From: Saprospiraceae bacterium
GTDB taxonomy: Bacteria > Bacteroidota > Bacteroidia > Chitinophagales > Saprospiraceae
Assembly: GCA_016787525.1 (NCBI GenBank)
Contig: JAEUUP010000016.1
Location: forward strand, 1 to 60,132
Reading direction: 5' to 3'
DNA: 60,132 bases
Below are positions 54,075-60,132 of the stretch, one piece after another. The notes below the pieces were generated by a model. The model did not search any database. It was not told the origin of the DNA and worked only from the letters and a program-made list of their open reading frames with translations. Every line of letters begins with the position of its first letter. Within the stretch, counting starts at the first letter, position 1. The position numbers and the translations under genes were made by a program.

Positions 54075-54587
54075 ATGAAAATTAGCAAAATTGTAATTGT
54101 ATTTACATTCTTATTTATGGCTGTACAAGCTATTTCGGCTCAAAAAATTGGGCATATCAACTCTGGAAATATTTTAGCTTTGATGCCTGATGCGGCTAAA
54201 GCAGACAGTGGTTTGGTACTTTATCGCAACGAATTGGTCGCCAAAGGAGACTCGGCAGGCAGAGCTTTTGAGAAAGAATACAAAGCATTTGTGGAAGCTT
54301 ATAACGCAGGTACACTATCTCAAATTCAAGTACAAAAACGCCAAGAGGAATTGCAAAAAGCGCAACAAACTTTGCAAGCCTATGCTCAAGAGATTGACGC
54401 TCGCATTGCCAATTTGCGCCGCCAACTGTTGCAACCTATCTTAGAAAAATTGGATGATGCCATTCGCGCCATAGGTAAAGAAGGAAATTATCAAGCGATT
54501 TTTGACAGTAGCACAGGTAGTACCTTGTTCGCTCAAGAAAGTGATGATGTGTCTGAATTGGTGAAAAAGAAATTAGGGTTGAAATAA
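54075..54587 (+). CDS. OmpH/Skp-family periplasmic chaperone
   Basis: A 170-residue protein with a signal peptide (FLFMAVQAISAQ). The mature start KIGHINSGNILALMPDAAKAD is typical of OmpH. A long coiled coil (about 55-125) provides the tentacle, and the C-terminal strand region (NYQAIFDSSTGSTLFAQESDDVSELVKKKLG) completes the trimer core. It keeps unfolded outer-membrane proteins soluble in the periplasm. No bamA neighbour is present. Confidence 0.92.
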   Translation: MKISKIVIVFTFLFMAVQAISAQKIGHINSGNILALMPDAAKADSGLVLYRNELVAKGDSAGRAFEKEYKAFVEAYNAGTLSQIQVQKRQEELQKAQQTLQAYAQEIDARIANLRRQLLQPILEKLDDAIRAIGKEGNYQAIFDSSTGSTLFAQESDDVSELVKKKLGLK

Positions 54588-54628
54588 AAACAGAGGTTTT
54601 GCCTTTTTGAAAATATTCTACCTTATAT

Positions 54629-54673
54629 AAAAATGGGAACGTTCCTGCCTATGCGGAACGCTCCCATTTTTTT
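54629..54673 (+). terminator. Rho-independent terminator
   Basis: Arms AAAAATGGGAACGTTCC and GGAACGCTCCCATTTTT (one mismatch), loop TGCCTATGC, T-run. Confidence 0.85.
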
Positions 54674-54786
54674 TGCAGTAATGTCGTATATCGAATTGCA
54701 TATTATTATTTTTATCGAAAAAATGGAGTGTAGTAAAAGATTAAACCTATTTTGCTCTGAAATTTTAAAGTTTAAAAATAACAAAA

Positions 54787-55392
54787 ATGAATAGAAGAGA
54801 TGCTATTAAAAATGTTGCGCTGCTTTTAGGCGGTACTCTGTCAGCACCGACTTTGATGGCGATGAGCCGTTGGGAGGAATTGACTCTAAATACTGAGGGG
54901 GTACTTTTTAGCTTGACAGAGGCGCAACGGAAAATTGTTGCCGAAGTTGCTGAAATGATTATTCCTAAAACGGATACAGTTGGGGCGAAAGATGTCGGTG
55001 TGCCAGCTTTCATCGAAATGATGATGAAAGACTGTTACGCTCAGCCCGAACATCTGAGTTTTATGGAGGGCGTAACCGCGTTGGAACAAGCTAAATTTTT
55101 AGACATGGATGCCTCTAAACGCACTGAAACACTCACTAAATTGGAAACAGACACTAAAGAGATGATGAAAGCGCGTCAAGTCAAACAAACAAAAATGGGC
55201 GACAACGACGACAAAGAAGACATGAAAGCCATCCCGAAAGGTTTGCCATTCTGGCGTTTGATGAAAGAGTTGACGCTTCTGGGCTATTTTACCTCAGAAG
55301 CAGGTCTCAAAGCTTCGTTTGAATATGTGCCTATTCCAACAAAACTGGAGGTGATTAAACTAAAACCCAATCAAAAAGCGTATGCTTATTGA
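54787..55392 (+). CDS. Gluconate 2-dehydrogenase subunit 3-like protein
   Basis: A 201-residue protein of the small-subunit family that partners GMC dehydrogenases. The N-terminus MNRRDAIKNVALLLGGTLS has a twin-arginine signal. The family core is LTEAQRKIVAEVAEMIIPKTDTVGAKDVGVPAFIEMMM, and later LPFWRLMKELTLLGYFTSEAG. The following GMC oxidoreductase gene starts 42 nt after its stop, so they form a two-gene operon whose products are likely exported as a complex. Confidence 0.92.
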   Translation: MNRRDAIKNVALLLGGTLSAPTLMAMSRWEELTLNTEGVLFSLTEAQRKIVAEVAEMIIPKTDTVGAKDVGVPAFIEMMMKDCYAQPEHLSFMEGVTALEQAKFLDMDASKRTETLTKLETDTKEMMKARQVKQTKMGDNDDKEDMKAIPKGLPFWRLMKELTLLGYFTSEAGLKASFEYVPIPTKLEVIKLKPNQKAYAY

Positions 55393-55433
55393 CACCCCCT
55401 CAGTATTTTTCAAAAATTTTAAACTAAAACAAC

Positions 55434-57149
55434 ATGAATTTGAATATAAAAGCTCAAAAAAACAACAGTTTTGATGCTATTGTGGTCGGCTCGGGTATGA
55501 CAGGCGGTTTTGCAGCCAAAGAATTAACTGAAAAAGGCTTAAAGGTGCTGATGATAGAGCGTGGTCGCGAAATCAAACATGGACAAGACTACAATACAGC
55601 AACCAAAGAGCCTTGGGAATTCGACCACCGTGGGAGAGTTCCTGTACATTCTGCCGAAGAATTGTGGGCAAATAAGCGTTTTGGCAATTTAGCGAATGAA
55701 GAAACAGGCGGCTTTTTCACCAACGATAAAGATAATCCATACGTTGAAAAACGCCCTTTTGACTGGATTCGGGCATACCATACGGGCGGGAAATCCATGC
55801 ACTGGGGTCGCCAATCGTACCGTTGGAACAAGCAAGATTTTGAAGCCAATGCCAAAGAAGGGGTAGGCGTTGATTGGCCTATTCGTTATGAAGATTTAGA
55901 GTCGTGGTACACATATGTTGAGAAGTTTGTGGGCGTTAGCGGTCAAAAAGAAGGTTTGGATGTATTGCCCGATGGTCATTTTTTGCCACCTATGCCGATG
56001 TTTCCGCCTGAAATTCATTTCAAAAAAATGATGCTCGAAAAATTTAACCGTCCTGTGACCATTGGGCGTGTGGCCAATTTGACTCAAGCTCAAAGTGAAC
56101 ATGTGAAATCGGGCAGGGCATCCTGTCAGTATCGCAACAAATGCGCACGTGGTTGTCCTTATGGTGCTTATTACAGTTCGCTGGCAGGGGCAATTCCTGC
56201 GGCAAATGCGACCAAACGTTTGACAGCTTTACACGATTCGATTGTGTCTGAGATTATTTATGACGAAAAATTGCAGAAAGCGACAGGTGTGCGAGTCATC
56301 AATCAGAAAACCATGAAGGTTGAGGAATATTTTGCCAAAATCATTTTCCTCAATGCAGGTGCAATGAATACGGCGGCTTTGATGCTGAATTCCAAATCCA
56401 ATCGTTTTCCAACAGGCTTGGGCAATGACAGCGATCAAGTCGGGCGCAATATCATGGATCATCACTTAGGGGCGGGGGCGACGGCAACTGTTGAGGGCTT
56501 TTTAGATGATTATGTCTTTGGTCAACGTCCGAACGCTTTGTACATACCACGATTCCGCAATTGGGGCAACGACAAGCAATCGTATCTACGTGGTTTCGGC
56601 TATCAAGGCGGAGCCAGTCGCGCAGGCTGGAACAGAGGTGTCAATAATGATGGTTTTGGCGCAAGTTTCAAAGAGGATTTGACAAAACCTGGCAATTGGA
56701 CAATCGGTTTTGGGGGTTTTGGCGAAGTGTTACCCAATCCCAACAATCGTATGTATCTCGACCCATCTAAAAAAGACAAATGGGGTATTCCGATGATAGT
56801 GTTTGATGCGGCTTTTGGCGACAATGAAATAGCGATGCGCAAAGACATGATGAATTCAGCTATGGAAATGCTCGATGCCGCAGGTTTCAAAAACATCGCG
56901 GGCAACAATCGGCAAGATGTGCATTTGGGCTTAGGCATCCACGAAATGGGGACAGCTCGCATGGGGCGTGACCCCAAAACATCGGTTTTGAATGCCTACA
57001 ATCAAGTTCATGCTTGCAAAAATGTATTTGTGACCGATGGTGCGGCGATGGCTTCTTCTTCATGTGTCAACCCGTCAATCACTTACATGGCATTGACGGC
57101 TCGGGCCGCCGATTTTGCTGTTAAAGCGTTGAAGAAAAAGGATTTATGA
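55434..57149 (+). CDS. GMC-family oxidoreductase (gluconate/glucose dehydrogenase-like)
   Basis: A 571-residue FAD enzyme. The FAD site is DAIVVGSGMTGGFAAKELTEKGLKVLMIERG (about 14-44). GGKSMHWGRQSYRW is a GMC signature. The region CQYRNKCARGCPYGAYYSS has three Cys residues. The catalytic His lies in HEMGTARMG, and the end is CVNPSITYMALTARAADF. It oxidises a sugar or alcohol. No signal peptide is seen, so export may depend on the Tat signal of subunit 3. No motif copy lies inside, but one flanks each end. Confidence 0.93.
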   Translation: MNLNIKAQKNNSFDAIVVGSGMTGGFAAKELTEKGLKVLMIERGREIKHGQDYNTATKEPWEFDHRGRVPVHSAEELWANKRFGNLANEETGGFFTNDKDNPYVEKRPFDWIRAYHTGGKSMHWGRQSYRWNKQDFEANAKEGVGVDWPIRYEDLESWYTYVEKFVGVSGQKEGLDVLPDGHFLPPMPMFPPEIHFKKMMLEKFNRPVTIGRVANLTQAQSEHVKSGRASCQYRNKCARGCPYGAYYSSLAGAIPAANATKRLTALHDSIVSEIIYDEKLQKATGVRVINQKTMKVEEYFAKIIFLNAGAMNTAALMLNSKSNRFPTGLGNDSDQVGRNIMDHHLGAGATATVEGFLDDYVFGQRPNALYIPRFRNWGNDKQSYLRGFGYQGGASRAGWNRGVNNDGFGASFKEDLTKPGNWTIGFGGFGEVLPNPNNRMYLDPSKKDKWGIPMIVFDAAFGDNEIAMRKDMMNSAMEMLDAAGFKNIAGNNRQDVHLGLGIHEMGTARMGRDPKTSVLNAYNQVHACKNVFVTDGAAMASSSCVNPSITYMALTARAADFAVKALKKKDL

Positions 57150-57172
57150 TGTGAGATACTGAGGGGGTATCG

Positions 57173-57210
57173 AAGCGGCTAAACAGTTGATTCAACTGTT
57201 TAGCCGCTTA
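57173..57210 (+). terminator. Terminator of the GMC operon
   Basis: AAGCGGCTAAACAGTTGA pairs with TCAACTGTTTAGCCGCTT. The TATTTTT tail is weak. A motif copy at about 57157 lies just before it. Confidence 0.75.
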
Positions 57211-57359
57211 TTTTTGGATGATTTTATTAGGCGTGGTAATGCTGTCGTTCTGTCTCAAAGTCGTGAAGGAATGCGTTAATCTCGCGAAGAAGTGGTGTCG
57301 TTCGTTTGTTGTAGCTTTTATGGGCTATTTTAGAGAGAGATGTGCCGAGCGGTTAATTT

Positions 57360-57597
57360 AAAGCCGTAGGCTTGACACCATTTTGTAGCGGCGGATTTCA
57401 ATCCGCTGTAAACATCAAAATAGTGTTATGAGTGCCATAGGCACGACATATGTTATGACTATCAATGCCTTATAAAATGTGTCGTGCCTATGGCACTTAA
57501 ATACTGTCCGTAAGGACTCCCATGGAGAGGGGTATTGCTTTAACAGCGGATTGAAATCCGCCGCTACAATATCTGCCAAGCCTACGGCTCTTTTTGA
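57360..57597. repeat. Nested inverted-repeat element, about 240 bp
   Basis: Three arms pair in register: AGCCGTAGGCTTG with CAAGCCTACGGCT at the outside, GTAGCGGCGGATTTCAATCC with its complement inside, and GTGCCATAGGCACGACA with TGTCGTGCCTATGGCAC in the middle. The element folds almost entirely on itself and carries no gene. It differs from elements 1-5. Confidence 0.75.
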
Positions 57598-57720
57598 CCC
57601 TGTTATTATTTACACGTTACAATGCGTAATGGTGTCGTTTATTAAAATCGTCTTATTTATTGCGTCAGGTACGGTAAATGGAAAATTGGCTGCTTTTACG
57701 TTTATCCTACTTTGTTTATG

Positions 57721-58012
57721 CGGCATTTCGCATTGGAAATGCGGCATTTCGCATTGGAAATGCGGCATTTCGCATCGGAAATACGGCGTTTCGCATCGGA
57801 AATACGGCGTTTCGCATCGGAAATGCGGCATTTCGCATTGGAAATGCGGCATTTCGCATTGGAAATGCGGCATTTCGCATTGGAAATACGGCATTTCGCA
57901 TCGGAAATACGGCATTTCGCATCGGAAATACGGCATTTCGCATCGGAAATACGGCATTTCGCATCGGAAATACGGCATTTCGCATCGGAAATACGGCGTT
58001 TCGCATTGGAAA
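57721..58012. repeat. 21-bp palindromic tandem array, 14 units
   Basis: Fourteen units of 21 bp. Each unit reads GCATTTCGCATTGGAAATGC with one extra base, and forms a GCATTTC/GAAATGC hairpin; variants have GGAAATAC. The arrangement of variant units (A-A-A-T-T-A-A-A-T...) shows local duplication. Frames are open on both strands, giving AFRIGN or FPMRNA repeats, but no gene is convincing. Confidence 0.9.
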
Positions 58013-58044
58013 TAGGAATTTAAAACCTCGACGGAGAGTGTTCA

Positions 58045-58087
58045 GAGAGTGTTCACTAAACTGCGTCAAAGTTTAGTGAACACTCTC
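58045..58087. repeat. Repeat leader copy C, as an 18-bp hairpin
   Basis: GAGAGTGTTCACTAAACT and its exact complement flank GCGTCAA. The minus-strand half matches leader copies A and B. It lies 32 nt from the end of the 14-unit array. Confidence 0.75.
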
Positions 58088-58174
58088 TGGTGCTGACATG
58101 GTATCTCTGACCCCACAACATTGACTTATACTGAGGGGGGTAATTCTACCGATGAGATGCTCACTTGAAACACA

Positions 58175-58211
58175 AAATCCCGAATTCTCTTCAAAAGAAA
58201 ATTCGGGATTT
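58175..58211 (-). terminator. Terminator of frr
   Basis: AAATCCCGAATT and AATTCGGGATTT arms lie just downstream of frr on its strand. Confidence 0.75.
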
Positions 58212-58229
58212 GTTATTTTTCGGATAATT

Positions 58230-58796
58230 TTAGACAGTCATAATTTCTTTCTCTTTGATTTCTACAATTTTATCAATCTTTTCGATAAACGATTTGGTCA
58301 AATTATCCACTTTGGCTTCTTCTTTTTTACCAATATCTTCTGATAGACCTGCTTTGACGGCTTTTTTCAGTTCATCCAAAGCTTTGTGGCGAGCCGCTCT
58401 AACACCCACTTTGGATTCTTCGCCGCAGTGTTTAGCCTTTTTAACCAAGTCACGACGACGTTCTTCGGTCACAGGTGGAATGATGAGGCGGATGACTTGA
58501 CCGTCATTTTGAGGTGTCATGCCAAGTTGTGCTTCAAACAAAGCTTTTTCGATTGCACCCAACATGTTCCTTTCCCAAGGTTGAATCAATAAAGTGCGTG
58601 CGTCACCTGTTGAAACATTGGCAACTTGATGGAGAGGTGTGGGTGCGCCATAATACATCACCATGATGCCTTTCAAAAGGTCGGTAGAGGCTTTGCCTGT
58701 ACGCAATTTGGTCAGCTCGTTTTGCAAATGCTCAACAGCTGTATCCATTTTCTCTTCTGCGATGTCAATAATTAGACTAATTTCTTCTAAGTCCAT
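58230..58796 (-). CDS. frr: Ribosome recycling factor
   Basis: A 188-residue protein that, with EF-G, splits the post-termination ribosome. It has AEEKMDTAVEHLQNELTKLRTGKAS, LIQPWERNMLGAIEKAL, LIIPPVTEERRRDLVKKAKH and GVRAARHKALDELKKA. The length is typical. It is separated from pyrH by 11 kb, unlike the common pyrH-frr order. Confidence 0.97.
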   Translation of the reverse strand: MDLEEISLIIDIAEEKMDTAVEHLQNELTKLRTGKASTDLLKGIMVMYYGAPTPLHQVANVSTGDARTLLIQPWERNMLGAIEKALFEAQLGMTPQNDGQVIRLIIPPVTEERRRDLVKKAKHCGEESKVGVRAARHKALDELKKAVKAGLSEDIGKKEEAKVDNLTKSFIEKIDKIVEIKEKEIMTV

Positions 58797-58900
58797 GATT
58801 GTCAGTTAAAAATTTGGAATGAATAATGTCAAAATAATGTGGACAGTATCAACGGTATCCGAAACAAGAGTCGCTGATGGTATCCAAAATATGAAAAAAA

Positions 58901-58933
58901 GAACTTCAAAAGCGATAAAGGCTTTTGAAGTTC
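58901..58933 (-). terminator. Terminator of the PIN-like gene
   Basis: GAACTTCAAAAGC and GCTTTTGAAGTTC with a 7-nt loop; the A-run to the left reads as a T-run on the minus strand. Confidence 0.8.
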
Positions 58934-58972
58934 CGCAAAAATAACTGTTATTTAGAAAAAAAAGTGTGCCTA

Positions 58973-59728
58973 CTAAAAATTATATTGTACCGCTCCATTT
59001 TCGAGCATGATGTCTTTATCCTCTTTGAGGCGAGAAATAATTTTGTCCACATCACCATGAAGAGATAGTTCTTGATTATGCAATAAAATATAATTGCGCA
59101 ACATAGTAACACTTTGCGGACGGTTGCCTGAACGCACCAATCGGCGTACCGTCTCACGAGCAGTTTGCTCTATCAAGGTACTTTCACCATTGGCTTGCGT
59201 CGTATCTTCGCCATCTGTTTCGCTGATATGTTCACCGAATAAACGAGAGTTGATAGACTCTAAGGCTTTTCGAGGACTTAACAATTCTTCTTCGCCATTT
59301 TTTGTCACATTGCCATTTATACTGAGGGGGGTATCCGAGGTCACTGTTGGGCTTGTTTTTTCAGGTGATGCACTCTTGATACGGACACAGTTTCTACCTG
59401 TTGAGTTGATGAAATTGACCAATGGGTCGAAAGCGGTATCATTTGACAGAATGGCAAATTCAACATCACTATTGATTCTTTCGTGCAGTTTGCCCATCAA
59501 GAAACAGATATGATAGTTCAAATCGTGGGTCATATTTTCACCTACTTCAACCCATTTTATTGCACTGCCCATTCGTTGCATATCTCGAACGAGGGAGAAA
59601 GGAATATCTGAAACTTCAGAGGCAATAAAAACAAAAACTTTATCGCAAACTTTTTCTAATTTTTTGAATTTGACGGTACGAAGTGTATCAAAATCCAGAA
59701 AAACATAACGGCGTGTCTGGGTTGTCAT
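58973..59728 (-). CDS. PIN-like domain protein with a C-terminal helical (winged-helix-like) region
   Basis: A 251-residue protein. Residues 5-115 form a PIN-like nuclease fold: YVFLDFDTLR with the first acidic pair, VEVGENMTHDLNYHICFLMGKL in the middle, and EFAILSNDTAFDPLVNFINSTGRNCVRI with further acidic residues. A Ser/Thr/Glu-rich linker follows (about 118-180; motif copy DTPLSI). The last 70 residues are helical and winged-helix-like (VRRLVRSGNRPQSVTMLRNYILLH, VDKIISRLKEDKDI). It may cut or bind RNA; the partner is unknown and it stands alone. Confidence 0.75.
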   Translation of the reverse strand: MTTQTRRYVFLDFDTLRTVKFKKLEKVCDKVFVFIASEVSDIPFSLVRDMQRMGSAIKWVEVGENMTHDLNYHICFLMGKLHERINSDVEFAILSNDTAFDPLVNFINSTGRNCVRIKSASPEKTSPTVTSDTPLSINGNVTKNGEEELLSPRKALESINSRLFGEHISETDGEDTTQANGESTLIEQTARETVRRLVRSGNRPQSVTMLRNYILLHNQELSLHGDVDKIISRLKEDKDIMLENGAVQYNF

Positions 59729-59878
59729 AGTTGGAAGTTTGTAGGTTTTGAGTTAGATGATATGTCAATAAATGCAAAGATTAAACTTTAAATTTGTTCT
59801 GCCTTACAAATCGCTAAGTTACATGACTTGTTTGTTTCTTTCAAAGTTTTTCAAAATTTTGTTTTAATTTTTTTAAAA

Positions 59879-59965
59879 CAATACTTCGGTAATTTTTCTG
59901 ATGAAAAACCGCGGCTTCACCACTGAAGGTGGTGTTATTCACGCTTAAAAAACTACGAAGTATTG
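59879..59965. repeat. Short relative of palindromic element 3 (inner hairpin missing)
   Basis: The ends CAATACTTCGGTA and CTACGAAGTATTG and the subterminal GCGGCTTCACC and GGTGGTGTTATTC match element 3, but the 27-bp inner stem is absent. A motif copy at about 59973 lies between it and element 5. Confidence 0.7.
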
Positions 59966-59985
59966 AAAAAGTACCCCTCAGTAAA

Positions 59986-60132
59986 TTACTGATGTTACGC
60001 ACGGTACAGTTTACGCACTGTTTTTTGCTGCGCAAAAAAAGCGTACTAAAAAGAATCTATCAGACCGAAGTTCATTTTTCAATCGCTTGCGATTGAAAAA
60101 TGAACTTCGGTCTAAAAAAAATAATTTCTTAG
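59986..60132. repeat. Palindromic element 5 (cut by the window end), same family as element 4
   Basis: It starts with the same terminal repeat TTACTGATGTTACGCA and subterminal ACGCACTGTTTTTTGCT. The inner 24-bp stem (60062-60085 / 60090-60113) differs from that of element 4 by one base in each arm, and the two changes compensate. Confidence 0.8.

Larger units (their letters stand above)
3234..59982. repeat. Dispersed 10-mer TACTGAGGGG, about 58 copies
   Basis: Hand-listed approximate starts (within 3 nt). Forward: 5101, 5967, 6153, 12808, 17180, 18080, 18758, 19907, 20609, 22909, 23672, 26509, 28338, 31160, 32636, 33034, 39268, 41665, 41825, 43550, 47996, 51147, 52564, 53912, 54891, 57157, 58129, 59319. 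Reverse: 3234, 4251, 5690, 9278, 10101, 10382, 10953, 16531, 16669, 19168, 21488, 24156, 26442, 28590, 29104, 30153, 31369, 36386, 36905, 37164, 37588, 38590, 42697, 46114, 48611, 49334, 50876, 53580, 55393, 59973. About 42 lie in genes and 16 between them. A is the usual base before, and the G-run varies from 4 to 10. Confidence 0.95.

Noticed and set aside
57479-58076. Long overlapping reading frames on both strands across the 21-bp array
   Set aside because: The frames arise because the unit is a multiple of three. They overlap an inverted-repeat element and have no coding signature.
3234-59982. The 10-mer as a Chi or KOPS site
   Set aside because: Such sites are strongly biased to one strand over tens of kilobases; here the count is 28 against 30. 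Full rejection needs the position of the origin.
3234-59982. The 10-mer as a mobile repeat (MITE or REP)
   Set aside because: No shared sequence flanks the copies, and many lie inside conserved coding positions without disrupting the protein.

Overview
The window looks like a chromosome segment of a Bacteroidota bacterium of moderate to low GC. The evidence is a secreted protease with a type IX secretion C-terminal sorting domain, Bacteroidota-type promoters (TAnnTTTG, sometimes with a TTG box 19-21 nt upstream), lipoproteins, a PadR/PspC pair, M64 and GH3-like proteins, and almost no Shine-Dalgarno sequences. I cannot name the genus; the gene mix would fit Saprospiria, Chitinophagia or Cytophagia.

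Layout. 1-3130 is an AT-rich accessory stretch: the end of one gene, a 21-bp tandem array, three small unknown genes, several perfect palindromes and a duplicated gene end. 3131-11667 is a xylan-degradation cluster (GH31 alpha-xylosidase, GH10 xylanase, a secreted TolB-like propeller, a two-domain esterase/deacetylase) ending in a GNAT acetyltransferase. 12130-16439 holds radC, a U32 protein, an initiator tRNA gene split by a group I intron with its own homing endonuclease, and a thioredoxin-like protein. 16816-24027 carries lipoproteins, a Uma2 nuclease-like protein, a glycosyltransferase fusion, a SPOR-like protein and lspA. 24172-30275 has fusA, an acyl-CoA ligase and a GH3-family ligase. 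30624-35901 has an M64 protease and a HlyD/FtsX/ATPase export operon. 35908-43010 has hscA, an outer-membrane protein, pyk, an S41 protease and threonine aldolase. 43427-46895 is the translation operon rplM-rpsI-rpsB-tsf-pyrH. 46954-57149 has DinB, an Omp28-like lipoprotein, an AddB-like helicase-nuclease, PadR-PspC, an OmpH/Skp chaperone and a gluconate-dehydrogenase-like pair. 57150-60132 has repeat elements, frr and a PIN-like protein.

Two signals stand out. First, the 10-mer TACTGAGGGG occurs about 58 times (hand count) in 60 kb, where less than one is expected. It has no strand bias, lies inside and between genes, is followed by a G-run of variable length, and sits in the loops of several terminators. 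It resembles a DNA-uptake-type sequence, which I do not know to be described in this phylum. Second, the tRNA-fMet gene is interrupted in the anticodon loop by a 666-bp IC3-like group I intron encoding a PD-(D/E)XK homing endonuclease of the I-Ssp6803I type known from a cyanobacterium.

There are also families of palindromic elements: about 190-210 bp elements with conserved ends and exchangeable perfect inner hairpins, and 21-bp palindromic tandem arrays that follow a shared 27-bp leader. All calls come from reading the sequence; no database search was run.
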